Source: Lepisosteus oculatus (taxonomy: Eukaryota; Chordata; Actinopteri; Semionotiformes; Lepisosteidae). Taken from it: a stretch of 64,000 bases of DNA. Position 1 is the first letter of the stretch; every line of letters starts with the position of its first letter. Below are positions 47,576 to 59,483 of this stretch, in pieces. Under the pieces are notes generated by a model. It was not told where the DNA came from and did not search any database. It saw only the letters and a list, made by a program, of their open reading frames with translations. The translations under genes and the position numbers were made by a program. The DNA lies in NCBI RefSeq assembly GCF_040954835.1, contig NC_090699.1:16485817-16549816 (forward strand), given 5' to 3'.

Positions 47576-48079
47576 GGGCCACTCGCTTTCTTGCTCTTCT
47601 CAGACACTTGCAGCAACTATTCGCTCAGAACCACGTCTGCATGCCTACCACGTGGAAAGCGTCACCTTTACACGGGAGAGGAGCAAAGCCGCACCCCTTT
47701 CCTACATAACACTCACATTCAGAGTTAAGTCCACAAATTTGCCCTAACTTTCGCTGGCGCTGCTGTCAGCCTGCCCCTGTTGCCGATGAAAGGCTCACAC
47801 AGCGTCATGACAGTTGCAAAACAATCTTCCACACTCCGTAAGCAACAACTTCAGTGTTTCAAGTCACCCGATATGCCGAGAGTCAAAGGAGCGCAAAACC
47901 CCAAGCGTCAAAAGACAAGATGAGTTGATGGAAAGAGCATTGAATTGAGGAGCACAAAAGTTCAGCTCGTACAATAGGCAAGGAAGGTCTATTCGTGCGT
48001 CTTCATCGCACTTGAAAGGACTGCCTTGCAGACCAAGGGCAGCGGGCGGTAAGACATGATGCCGAGAGGCCTGAAGCGA

Positions 48080-48152
48080 GGGGGATTAGCTCAAATGGTA
48101 GAGCGCTTGCTTAGCATGCGAGAGATAGCGGGATCGATGCCCGCATCCTCCA
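48080..48152 (+). tRNA. tRNA-Ala(AGC), U11
   Basis: Same C29 to T and variable-loop change as U10. Confidence 0.92.
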
Positions 48153-48887
48153 GGTGCGAGTCTGGAGCTCTGAGAGCCAGGTGCTCTCCTTTAGCCTCTG
48201 CGACTTCTGATAGGTTCTCCTCCGCTCAACGTCCTTCAGCTGTCAAGCATTGAAGGGCCACGCCTCCTTCCCCACCTCAGTCTGCACCGAGTGCGTCTCC
48301 GGCATTTTCTCGTCCAATTTGGCAGCTTAGCAAATGTAAAGTATATCCGAGTGAAAACGGTGGTGAGAATACTCTCACGAATCCTTAGAAGACGTGCGTT
48401 TGATCAACGATTGCTTAACATTCACATTCGAGCCATCAAGCTCGTAGTTTTCCTTCAAATATTGAAAGCTGTCAGCGAGCACATCACGCTCTGCAGGACG
48501 GTGAAGTATTTGGAGTACTTCAACAGAAAGAAGAGCAGACAGCTCCACAAATATGCGAGGCGCAGAGAGCGCAAGGCGAGCCCCGCACACGTTTCGGTGG
48601 CTGAGAGAGGGCGGTTTTTGCTTCTGCATTTCTCAAGTAATGGCGCATGACGACAAGCGATCGCGGTGCTCATTTACCACATAGCGGTGAGGAGTTTTCA
48701 GGACGTGTTCTTTTGAACGAGCAACGAGGTTGCCGCCTTGGACAGCTGACTGCACGCTGTCATTGTGCCACGTGATGAGGATTGACCAGGCTCCTTCAGT
48801 CATCAGTCACCTTCCATCGTTTGCCGTAAGCAGACGCTGCGAGGTGATGTGGATATCAGGTCCCAGGAGTGTGGAAGAGGAGGAAAA

Positions 48888-48959
48888 GGGCTCGTCCGGG
48901 ATTTGAACCCGGGACCTCTCGCACCCAAAGCGAGAATCATACGCCTAGACCAACGAGCC
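48888..48959 (-). tRNA. tRNA-Pro(TGG), U11
   Basis: Array consensus. Confidence 0.96.
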
Positions 48960-49148
48960 ACAGCGACTCTTCCGCTTCTGTGTTGTCAGCGAGCTGGAGG
49001 ACGGGGGGAGGCGTCATTCGCTCGTCCCGTCAGACCTTCATCAATAAGTCAAGAAAGCCGACTGCCTTGCAGGCGAAGGGCAGTGGACGGCGCCCGGTAA
49101 GAGGGGAACAAGCGGCACAAGGCGACGCCGAGGAGGAAGGGACAGTGA

Positions 49149-49221
49149 CGGGGATTAGATCACATGGTAGAGCGCTCGCTTTGCATGCGAGAGGTAGCGG
49201 GATTGATACCCGCATCCTCCA
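49149..49221 (+). pseudogene. tRNA-Ala(TGC) pseudogene, U12
   Basis: Five changes at key sites: G1 to C (no 1-72 pair), C11 to A (D-stem and box A), C56 to T (invariant T-loop base, box B), G60 to A. The anticodon arm is intact. Internal promoter and tertiary fold are both damaged; the other tRNAs of U12 are normal. Confidence 0.85.
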
Positions 49222-49628
49222 GGTGTACGCTGAGCGCTTGGTGTGCCGAAAGGTGTCCTTTAACCCCTGATCACGCCTTGCAAGGAGAGTGTGGAGCGTT
49301 TAGCAGCCACGCCCCCTTTTCATCTTCTCTCTGGCTTAAGTGCGTCTCCGCCACTCTCTCTTGACACTTCATGGCAGCATGTCAGAGGTCCGAGTGATGT
49401 CTTTAATGGCTGAGTGAGGGCACGATGCTGAAGCAGAGAGGCCATTTCAGCCAGAGAGACTTGTGCTAGGTGAGCTGTGAAAGACAGACTCGCGACAGAA
49501 ACAAAGCCCCAAAGTCTCGGGTGAGATCAAAAGGCAAATGCAACACCCAGCAGTGGGTGTCGCAAGATTAGTGAACAGGCGTCTGAAATCCCTGTGAGGC
49601 AAACTTTCCGGCCCGAGTGCCGCAGCTG

Positions 49629-49701
49629 GCCTCGTTGGCGTAGTAGGTAGCGCGTCAGTCTCATAATCTGAAGGTCGTGAGTTCGATCCTCACACGGGGC
49701 A
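49629..49701 (+). tRNA. tRNA-Met(CAT), U12
   Basis: Consensus; followed by the 18-bp-deleted spacer. Confidence 0.95.
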
Positions 49702-50187
49702 GGGCCACTCGCTTTCTTGCTCTTCTCAGACACTTGCAGCAACTATTCGCTCAGAACCACGTCTGCGTGCCTACCACGTGGAAAGCGTCACCAAAGCCGC
49801 ACCCCTTTCCTACATAACACTCACATTCAGAGTTAAGTCCACAAATTTGCCCTAACTTTCGCTGGCGCTGCTGTCAGCCTGCCCCTGTTGCCGATGAAAG
49901 GCTCACACAGCGTCATGACAGTTGCAAAACAATGTTCCACACTCCGTAAGCAACAACTTCAGTGTTTCAAGTCACCCGATATGCCGAGAGTCAAAGGAGC
50001 GCAAAACCCCAAGCGTCAAAAGACAAGATGAGTTGATGGAAAGAGCATTGAATTGAGGAGCACAAAAGTTCAGCTCGTACAATAGGCAAGGAAGGTCTAT
50101 TCGTGCGTCTTCATCGCACTTGAAAGGACTGCCTTGCAGACCAAGGGCAGCGGGCGGTAAGACATGATGCCGAGAGGCCTGATGCGA

Positions 50188-50260
50188 GGGGGATTAGCTC
50201 AAATGGTAGAGCGCTCGCTTAGCATGCGAGAGGTAGCGGGATCGATGCCCGCATCCTCCA
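50188..50260 (+). tRNA. tRNA-Ala(AGC), U12
   Basis: Consensus. Confidence 0.97.
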
Positions 50261-50995
50261 GGTGCGAGTCTGGAGCTCTGGGAGCCAGGTGCTCTCCTTT
50301 AGCCTCTGCGACTTCTGATAGGTTCTCCTCCACTCAACGTCCTTCAGCTGTCAAGCATTAAAGGGCCACGCCTCCTTCCCCACCTCAGTCTGCACCGAGT
50401 GCGTCTCCGGCATTTTCTCGTCCGATTTGGCAGCTTAGCAAATGAAAAGTATATCCGAGTGAAAACGGTGGTGAGAATACTCTCACGAATCCTTAGAAGA
50501 CGTGCGTTTGATCAACGATTGCTTAACATTCACATTCGAGCCATCAAGCTCGTAGTTTTCCTTCAAATATTGAAAGCTGTCAGCGAGCACATCACGCTCT
50601 GCAGGACGGTGAAGTATTTGGAGTACTTCAACAGAAAGAAGAGCAGACAGCTCCACAAATATGCGAGGCGCAGAGAGCGCAAGGCGAGCCCCGCACACGT
50701 TTCGGTGGCTGAGAGAGGGCGGTTTTTGCTTCTGCATTTCTCAAGTAATGGCGCATGACGACAAGCGATCGCGGTGCTCATTTACCACATAGCGGTGAGG
50801 AGTTTTCAGGACGTGTTCTTTTGAACGAGCAACGAGGTTGCCGCCTTGGACAGCTGACTGCACGCTGACATTGTGCCACGTGATGAGGATTGACCAGGCT
50901 CCTTCAGTCATCAGTCACCTTCCATCGTTTGCCGTAAGCAGACGCTGCGAGGTGATGTGGATATCAGGTCCCAGGAGTGTGGAAGAGGAGGAAAA

Positions 50996-51067
50996 GGGCT
51001 CGTCCGGGATTTGAACCCGGGACCTCTCGCACCCAAAGCGAGAATCATACGCCTAGACCAACGAGCC
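50996..51067 (-). tRNA. tRNA-Pro(TGG), U12
   Basis: Array consensus. Confidence 0.96.
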
Positions 51068-51256
51068 ACAGCGACTCTTCCGCTTCTGTGTTGTCAGCGA
51101 GCTGGAGGACGGGGGGAGGCGTCATTCGCTCGTCCCGTCAGACCTTCATCAATAAGTCAAGAAAGCCGACTGCCTTGCAGGCGAAGGGCAGTGGACGGCG
51201 CCCGGTAAGAGGGGAACAAGCGGCACAAGGCGACGCCGAGGAGGAAGGGACAGCGA

Positions 51257-51329
51257 GGGGGATTAGCTCACATGGTAGAGCGCTCGCTTTGCATGCGAGA
51301 GGTAGCGGGATCGATGCCCGCATCCTCCA
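51257..51329 (+). tRNA. tRNA-Ala(TGC), U13
   Basis: Consensus. Confidence 0.97.
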
Positions 51330-51736
51330 GGTGTACGCTGAGCGCTCGGTGTGCCGAAAGGTGTCCTTTAAACCCTGATCACACCTTGCGAGGAGAGTGT
51401 GGAGCGTTTAGCAGCCACGCCCCCTTTTCATCTTCTCTCTGGCTTAAGTGCGTCTCCGCCACTCTCTCTTGACACTTCATGGCAGCATGTCAGAGGTCCG
51501 AGTGATGTCTTTAATGGCTGAGTGAGGGCACGATGCTGAAGCAGAGAGGCCATTTCAGCCAGAGAGACTTGTGCTAGGTGAGCTGTGAAAGACAGACTCG
51601 CGAAAGAAACAAAGCCCCAAAGTCTCGGGTGAGATCAAAAGGCAAATGCAACACCCAGCAGCGGGTGTCGCAAGATTAGTGAACAGGCGTCTGAAATCCC
51701 TGTGAGGCAAACTTTCCGGCCCGAGTGCCGCAGCTG

Positions 51737-51809
51737 GCCTCGTTGGCGTAGTAGGTAGCGCGTCAGTCTCATAATCTGAAGGTCGTGAGTTCGATCCTCA
51801 CACGGGGCA
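51737..51809 (+). tRNA. tRNA-Met(CAT), U13
   Basis: Consensus. Confidence 0.95.
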
Positions 51810-52313
51810 GGGCCACTCGCTTTCTTGCTCTTCTCAGACACTTGCAGCAACTATTCGCTCAGAACCACGTCTGCGTGCCTACCACGTGGAAAGCGTCACC
51901 TTTACACGGGAGAGGAGCAAAGCCGCACCCCTTTCCTACATAACACTCACATTCAGAGTTAAGTCCACAAATTTGCCCTAACTTTCGCTGGCGCTGCTGT
52001 CAGCCTGCCCCTGTTGCCGATGAAAGGCTCACACAGCGTCATGACAGTTGCAAAACAATGTTCCACACTCCGTAAGCAACAACTTCAGTGTTTCAAGTCA
52101 CCCGATATGCCGAGAGTCAAAGGAGCGCAAAACCCCAAGCGTCAAAAGACAAGATGAGTTGATGGAAAGAGCATTGAATTGAGGAGCACAAAAGTTCAGC
52201 TCGTACAATAGGCAAGGAAGGTCTATTCGTGCGTCTTCATCGCACTTGAAAGGACTGCCTTGCAGACCAAGGGCAGCGGGCGGTAAGACATGATGCCGAG
52301 AGGCCTGAAGCGA

Positions 52314-52386
52314 GGGGGATTAGCTCAAATTGTAGAGCGCTCGCTTAGCATGCGAGAGGTAGCGGGATCGATGCCCGCATCCTCCA
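52314..52386 (+). tRNA. tRNA-Ala(AGC), U13, D-loop mutated
   Basis: G18 to T (CAAATTGTAG) removes a near-invariant base that contacts the T-loop and lies in box A. Likely impaired. Confidence 0.8.
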
Positions 52387-53121
52387 GGTGCGAGTCTGGA
52401 GCTCTGGGAGCCAGGTGCTCTCCTTTAGCCTCTGCGACTTCTGATAGGTTCTCCTCCACTCAACGTCCTTCAGCTGTCAAGCATTAAAGGGCCACGCCTC
52501 CTTCCCCACCTCAGTCTGCACCGAGTGCGTCTCCGGCATTTTCTCGTCCGATTTGGCAGCTTAGCAAATGAAAAGTATATCCGAGTGAAAACGGTGGTGA
52601 GAATACTCTCACGAATCCTTAGAAGACGTGCGTTTGATCAACGATTGCTTAACATTCACATTCGAGCCATCAAGCTCATAGTTTTCCTTCAAATATTGAA
52701 AGCTGTCAGCGAGCACATCACGCTCTGCAGGACGGTGAAGTATTTGGAGTACTTCAACAGAAAGAAGAGCAGACAGCTCCACAAATATGCGAGGCGCAGA
52801 GAGCGCAAGGCGAGCCCCGCACACGTTTCGGTGGCTGAGAGAGGGCGGTTTTTGCTTCTGCATTTCTCAAGTAATGGCGCATGACGACAAGCGATCGCGG
52901 TGCTCATTTACCACATAGCGGTGAGGAGTTTTCAGGACGTGTTCTTTTGAACGAGCAACGAGGTTGCCGCCTTGGACAGCTGACTGCACGCTGGCATTGT
53001 GCCACGTGATGAGGATTGACCAGGCTCCTTCAGTCATCAGTCACCTTCCATCGTTTGCCGTAAGCAGACGCTGCGAGGTGATGTGGATATCAGGTCCCAG
53101 GAGTGTGGAAGAGGAGGAAAA

Positions 53122-53193
53122 GGGCTCGTCCGGGATTTGAACCCGGGACCTCTCGCACCCAAAGCGAGAATCATACGCCTAGACCAACGAGCC
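53122..53193 (-). tRNA. tRNA-Pro(TGG), U13
   Basis: Array consensus. Confidence 0.96.
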
Positions 53194-53382
53194 ACAGCGA
53201 CTCTTCCGCTTCTGTGTTGTCAGCGAGGTGGAGGACGGGGGGAGGCGTCATTCGCTCGTCCCGTCAGACCTTCATCAATAAGTCAAGAAAGCCGACTGCC
53301 TTGCAGGCGAAGGGCAGTGGACGGCGCCCGGTAAGAGGGGAACAAGCGGCACAAGGCGACGCCGAGGAGGAAGGGATAGCGA

Positions 53383-53455
53383 GGGGGATTAGCTCACATG
53401 GTAGAGCGCTCGCTTTGCATGCGAGAGGTAGCGGGATCGATGCCCGCATCCTCCA
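53383..53455 (+). tRNA. tRNA-Ala(TGC), U14
   Basis: Consensus. Confidence 0.97.
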
Positions 53456-53862
53456 GGTGTACGCTGAGCGCTCGGTGTGCCGAAAGGTGTCCTTTAACCC
53501 CTGATCACGCCTTGCGAGGAGAGTGTGGAGCGTTTAGCAGCCACGCCCCCTTTTCATCTTCTCTCTGGCTTAAGTGCGTCTCCGCCACTCTCTCTTGAGA
53601 CTTCATGGCAGCATGTCAGAGGTCCGAGTGATGTTTTTAATGGCTGAGTGAGGGCACGATGCTGAAGCAGAGAGGCCATTTCAGCCAGAGAGACTTGTGC
53701 TAGGTGAGCTGTGAAAGACAGACTCGCGACAGAAACAAAGCGCCAAAGTCTCGGGTGAGATCAAAAGGCAAATGCAACACCCAGCAGCGGGTGTCGCAAG
53801 ATTAGGGAACAGGCGTCTGAAATCCCTGTGAGGCAAACTTTCCAGCCCGAGTGCCGCAGCTG

Positions 53863-53935
53863 GCCTCGTTGGCGTAGTAGGTAGCGCGTCAGTCTCATAA
53901 TCTGAAGGTCGTGAGTTCGATCCTCACACGGGGCA
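53863..53935 (+). tRNA. tRNA-Met(CAT), U14
   Basis: Consensus; the only right-hand copy keeping TTTT downstream. Confidence 0.96.
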
Positions 53936-54439
53936 GGGCCACTCGCTTTCTTGCTCTTTTCAGACACTTGCAGCAACTATTCGCACAGAACCACGTCTGC
54001 GTGCCTACCACGTGGAAAGCGTCACCTTTACACGGGAGAGGAGCAAAGCCGCACCCCTTTCCTACATAACACTCACATTCAGAGTTAAGTGCACAAATTT
54101 GCCCTAACTTTCGCTGGCGCTGCTGTCAGCCTGCCCCTGTTGCCGATGAAAGGCTCACACAGCGTCATGACAGTTGCAAAACAATGTTCCACACTCCGTA
54201 AGCAACAACTTCAGTGTTTCAAGTCACCCGATATGCCGAGAGTCAAAGGAGCGCAAAACCCCAAGCGTCAAAAGACAAGATGAGTTGATGGAAAGAGCAT
54301 TGAATTGAGGAGCACAAAAGTTCAGCTCGTACAATAGGCAAGGAGGGTCTATTCGTGCGTCTTCGTCGCACTTGAAAGGACTGCCTTGTAGCCCAAGGGC
54401 AGCGGGCGGTAAGACATGATGCCAAGAGGCCTGAAGCGA

Positions 54440-54512
54440 GGGGGATTAGCTCAAATGGTAGAGCGCTCGCTTAGCATGCGAGAGGTAGCGGGATCGATGC
54501 CCGCATCCTCCA
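54440..54512 (+). tRNA. tRNA-Ala(AGC), U14
   Basis: Consensus; a 16-bp deletion lies in the spacer that follows. Confidence 0.97.
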
Positions 54513-55231
54513 GGTGCGAGTCTGGAGCTCTGGGAGCCCGGTGCTCTCCTTTAGCCTCTGCGACTTCTGATAGGTTCTCCTCCGCTCAACGTCCTTCAGC
54601 TGTCAAGCATTGAAGGGCCACACCTCCTTCCCCACCTCAGTCTGCACCGAGTGCGTCTCCGGCATTTTCTCGTCCGATTTGGCAGCTTAGCAAATGAAAA
54701 GTATATCCGAGTGAAAACGGTGGTGAGAATACTCTCAGGAATCCTTAGAAGACGTGCTTTTGATCAACGATTGCTTAACATTCACATTCGAGCCATCAAG
54801 CTCGTAGTTTTCCTTCAAATATTGAAAGCTGTCAGCGAGCACATCACGCTCTGCAGGACGGTGAAGTATTTGGAGTACTTCAACAGAAAGAAGAGCAGAC
54901 AGCTCCACAAATACGCAAGGCGAGCCCCGCACACGTTTCGGTGGCTGAGAGAGGGCGGTTTTTGCTTCTGCATTTCTCAAGTAATGGCGCATGACGACAA
55001 GCGATCGCGGTGCTCATTTACCACATAGCGGTGAGGAGTTTTCAGGACGTGTTCTTTTGAACGAGCAACGAGGTTGCCGCCTTGGACAGCTGACTGCACG
55101 CTGGCATTGTGCCACGTGATGAGGATTGACCAGGCTCCTTCAGTCATCAGTCACCTTCCATCGTTTGCCGTAAGCAGACGCTGCGAGGTGATGTGGATAT
55201 CAGGTCCCAGGAGTGTGGAAGAGGAGGAAAA

Positions 55232-55303
55232 GGGCTCGTCCGGGATTTGAACCCGGGACCTCTCGCACCCAAAGCGAGAATCATACGCCTAGACCAACGA
55301 GCC
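55232..55303 (-). tRNA. tRNA-Pro(TGG), U14
   Basis: Array consensus. Confidence 0.96.
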
Positions 55304-55492
55304 ACAGCGACTCTTCCGCTTCTGTGTTGTCAGCGAGCTGCAGGACGGGGGGAGGCGTCATTCGCTCGTCCCGTCAGACCTTCATCAATAAGTCAAGAAA
55401 GCCGACTGCCTTGCAGGCGAAGGGCAGTGGACGGCGCCCGGTAAGAGGGGAACAAGCGGCACAAGGCGACGCCGAGGAGGAAGGGACAGTGA

Positions 55493-55565
55493 GGGGGATT
55501 AGCTCACATGGTAGAGCGCTCGCTTTGCATGCGAGAGGTAGCGGGATCGATGCCCGCATCCTCCA
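55493..55565 (+). tRNA. tRNA-Ala(TGC), U15
   Basis: Consensus; flank variant GAGCATTTAG as in U3. Confidence 0.97.
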
Positions 55566-55972
55566 GGTGTACGCTGAGTGCTCAGTGTGCCGAAAGGTGT
55601 CCTTTAACCCCTGATCACGCCTTGCGAGGAGAGTGTGGAGCATTTAGCAGCCACGCCCCCTTTTCATCTTCTCTCTGGCTTAAGTGCGTCTCCGCCACTC
55701 TCTCTTGACACTTCATGGCAGCATGTCAGAGGTCCGAGTGATGTCTTTAATGGCTGAGTGAGGGCACGATGCTGAAGCAGAGAGGCCATTTCAGCCAGAG
55801 AGACTTGTGCTAGGTGAGCTGTGAAAGACAGACTCGCGACAGAAACAAAGCCCCAAAGTCTCGGGTGAGATCAAAAGGCAAATGCAACACCCAGCAGCGG
55901 GTGTCGCAAGATTAGGGAACAGGCGTCTGAAATCCCTGTGAGGCAAACTTTCCGGCCCGAGTGCCGCAGCTG

Positions 55973-56045
55973 GCCTCGTTGGCGTAGTAGGTAGCGCGTC
56001 AGTCTCATAATCTGAAGGTCGTGAGTTCGATCCTCACACGGGGCA
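55973..56045 (+). tRNA. tRNA-Met(CAT), U15
   Basis: Consensus. Confidence 0.95.
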
Positions 56046-56549
56046 GGGCCACTCGCTTTCTTGCTCTTCTCAGACACTTGCAGCAACTATTCGCTCAGAA
56101 CCACGTCTGCGTGCCTACCACGTGGAAAGCGTCACCTTTACACGGGAGAGGAGCAAAGCCGCACCCCTTTCCTACATAACACTCACATTCAGAGTTAAGT
56201 CCACAAATTTGCCCTAACTTTCGCTGGCGCTGCTGTCAGCCTGCCCCTGTTGCCGATGAAAGGCTCACACAGCGTCATGACAGTTGCAAAACAATGTTCC
56301 ACACTCCGTAAGCAACAACTTCAGTGTTTCAAGTCACCCGATATGCCGAGAGTCAAAGGAGCGCAAAACCCCAAGCGTCAAAAGACAAGATGAGTTGATG
56401 GAAAGAGCATTGAATTGAGGAGCACAAAAGTTCAGCTCGTACAATAGGCAAGGAAGGTCTATTCGTGCGTCTTCATCGCACTTGAAAGGACTGCCTTGCA
56501 GACCAAGGGCAGCGGGCGGTAAGACATGATGCCGAGTGGCCTGAAGCGA

Positions 56550-56622
56550 GGGGGATTAGCTCAAATGGTAGAGCGCTCGCTTAGCATGCGAGAGGTAGCG
56601 GAATCGATGCCCGCATCCTCCA
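56550..56622 (+). tRNA. tRNA-Ala(AGC), U15, T-stem mutated
   Basis: G53 to A, identical to U3; box B altered. Confidence 0.8.
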
Positions 56623-57357
56623 GGTGCGAGTCTGGAGCTCTGGGAGCCAGGTGCTCTCCTTTAGCCTCTGCGACTTCTGATAGGTTCTCCTCCACTCAAC
56701 GTCCTTCAGCTGTCAAGCATTAAAGGGCCACGCCTCCTTCCCCACCTCAGTCTGCACCGAGTGCGTCTCCGGCATTTTCTCGTCCGATTTGGCAGCTTAG
56801 CAAATGAAAAGTATATCCGAGTGAAAACGGTGGTGAGAATACTCTCACGAATCCTTAGAAGACGTGCGTTTGATCAACGATTGCTTAACATTCACATTCG
56901 AGCCATCAAGCTCGTAGTTTTCCTTCAAATATTGAAAGCTGTCAGCGAGCACATCACGCTCTGCAGGACGGTGAAGTATTTGGAGTACTTCAACAGAAAG
57001 AAGAGCAGACAGCTCCACAAATATGCGAGGCGCAGAGAGCACAAGGCGAGCCCCGCACACGTTTCGGTGGCTGAGAGAGGGCGGTTTTTGCTTCTGCATT
57101 TCTCAAGTAATGGCGCATGACGACAAGCGATCGCGGTGCTCATTTACCACATAGCGGTGAGGAGTTTTCAGGACGTGTTCTTTTGAACGAGCAACGAGGT
57201 TGCCGCCTTGGACAGCTGACTGCACGCTGGCATTGTGCCACGTGATGAGGATTGACCAGGCTCCTTCAGTCATCAGTCACCTTCCATCGTTTGCCGTAAG
57301 CAGACGCTGCGAGGTGATGTGGATATCAGGTCCCAGGAGTGTGGAAGAGGAGGAAAA

Positions 57358-57429
57358 GGGCTCGTCCGGGATTTGAACCCGGGACCTCTCGCACCCAAAG
57401 CGAGAATCATACGCCTAGACCAACGAGCC
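57358..57429 (-). tRNA. tRNA-Pro(TGG), U15
   Basis: Intact, hence an empty site matching the split U3 copy. Confidence 0.96.
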
Positions 57430-57618
57430 ACAGCGACTCTTCCGCTTCTGTGTTGTCAGCGAGCTGGAGGACGGGGGGAGGCGTCATTCGCTCGTCCCGT
57501 CAGACCTTCATCAATAAGTCAAGAAAGCCGACTGCCTTGCAGGCGAAGGGCAGTGGACGGCGCCCGGTAAGAGGGGAACAAGCGGGACAAGGCGACGCCG
57601 AGGAGGAAGGGACAGCGA

Positions 57619-57691
57619 GGGGGATTAGCTCACATGGTAGAGCGCTCGCTTTGCATGCGAGAGGTAGCGGGATCGATGCCCGCATCCTCCA
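57619..57691 (+). tRNA. tRNA-Ala(TGC), U16
   Basis: Consensus. Confidence 0.97.
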
Positions 57692-58098
57692 GGTGTACGC
57701 TGAGCGCTCGGTGTGCCGAAAGGTGTCCTTTAACCCCTGATCACGCCTTGCGAGGAGAGTGTGGAGCGTTTAGCAGCCACGCCCCCTTTTCATCTTCTCT
57801 CTGGCTTAAGTGCGTCTCCGCCACTCTCTCTTGACACTTCATGGCAGCATGTCAGAGGTCCGAGTGATGTCTTTAATGGCTGAGTGAGGGCACGATGCTG
57901 AAGCAGAGAGGCCATTTCAGCCAGAGAGACTTGTGCTAGGTGAGCTGTGAAAGACAGACTCGCGACAGAAACAAAGCCCCAAAGTCTCGGGTGAGATCAA
58001 AAGGCAAATGCAACACCCAGCAGCGGGTGTCGCAAGATTAGGGAACAGGCGTCTGAAATCCCTGTGAGGCAAACTTTCCGGCCCGAGTGCCGCAGCTG

Positions 58099-58171
58099 GC
58101 CTCGTTGGCGTAGTAGGTAGCGCGTCAGTCTCATAATCTGAAGGTCGTGAGTTCGATCCTCACACGGGGCA
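58099..58171 (+). tRNA. tRNA-Met(CAT), U16
   Basis: Consensus. Confidence 0.95.
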
Positions 58172-58675
58172 GGGCCACTCGCTTTCTTGCTCTTCTCAGA
58201 CACTTGCAGCAACTATTCGCTCAGAACCACGTCTGCATGCCTACCACGTGGAAAGCGTCACCTTTACACGGGAGAGGAGCAAAGCCGCACCCCTTTCCTA
58301 CATAACACTCACATTCAGAGTTAAGTCCACAAATTTGCCCTAACTTTCGCTGGCGCTGCTGTCAGCCTGCCCCTGTTGCCGATGAAAGGCTCACACAGCG
58401 TCATGACAGTTGCAAAACAATGTTCCACACTCCGTAAGCAACAACTTCAGTGTTTCAAGTCACCCGATATGCCGAGAGTCAAAGGAGCGCAAAACCCCAA
58501 GCGTCAAAAGACAAGATGAGTTGATGGAAAAAGCATTGAATTGAGGAGCACAAAAGTTCAGCTCGTACAATAGGCAAGGAAGGTCTATTCGTGCGTCTTC
58601 ATCGCACTTGAAAGGACTGCCTTGCAGACCAAGGGCAGCGGGCGGTAAGACATGATGCCGAGAAGTCTGAAGCGA

Positions 58676-58748
58676 GGGGGATTAGCTCAAATGGTAGAGC
58701 GCTCGCTTAGCATGCGAGAGGTAGCGGGATCGGTGCTCGCATCCTCCA
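58676..58748 (+). tRNA. tRNA-Ala(AGC), U16, T-loop mutated
   Basis: A58 to G (invariant, the m1A site) and C62 to T (ATCGGTGCTCGC). Both fall in box B. Probably inactive. Confidence 0.75.
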
Positions 58749-59483
58749 GGTGCGAGTCTGGAGCTCTGGGAACCAGGTGCTCTCCTTTAGCCTCTGCGAC
58801 TTCTGATAGGTTCTCTTCCGCTCAACGTCCTTCAGCTGTCAAGCATTGAAGGGCCACGCCTCCTTCCCCACCTCAGTCTGCACCGAGTGCGTCTCCGGCA
58901 TTTTCTCGTCCGATTTGGCAGCTTAGCAAATGAAAAGTATATCCGAGTGAAAACGGTGGTGAGAATACTCTCACGAATCCTTAGAAGACGTGCGTTTGAT
59001 CAACGATTGCTTAACATTCACATTCGAGCCATCAAGCTCGTAGTTTTCCTTCAAATATTGAAAGCTGTCAGCGAGCACATCACGCTCTGCAGGACGGTGA
59101 AGTATTTGGAGTACTTCAACAGAAAGAAGAGCAGACAGCTCCACAAATATGCGAGGCGCAGAGAGCGCAAGGCGAGCCCCGCACACGTTTCGGTGGCTGA
59201 GAGAGGGCGGTTTTTGCTTCTGCATTTCTCAAGTAATGGCGCATGACGACAAGCGATCGCGGTGCTCATTTACCACATAGCGGTGAGGAGTTTTCAGGAC
59301 GTGTTCTTTTGAACGAGCAACGAGGTTGCCGCCTTGGACAGCTGACTGCACGCTGGCATTGTGCCACGTGATGAGGATTGACCAGGCTCCTTCAGTCATC
59401 AGTCACCTTCCATCGTTTGCCGTAAGCAGACGCTGCGAGGTGATGTGGATATCAGGTCCCAGGAGTGTGGAAGAGGAGGAAAA

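Noticed and set aside
21767-57740. Recurrent 83- and 133-codon frames (DLNPGPLAPKARIIRLDQ; ARPGFEPGTSRTQSENHTP)
   Set aside because: They read through antisense tRNA-Pro and the 189-bp spacer into tRNA-Ala; two overlapping frames are equally open.
21189-59246. 119-codon frame repeated in each unit (SLANEKYIRVKT...)
   Set aside because: No ATG start, no known domain, open frames on the other strand too, and U14 breaks it by a 16-bp deletion. Conservation follows from unit identity.
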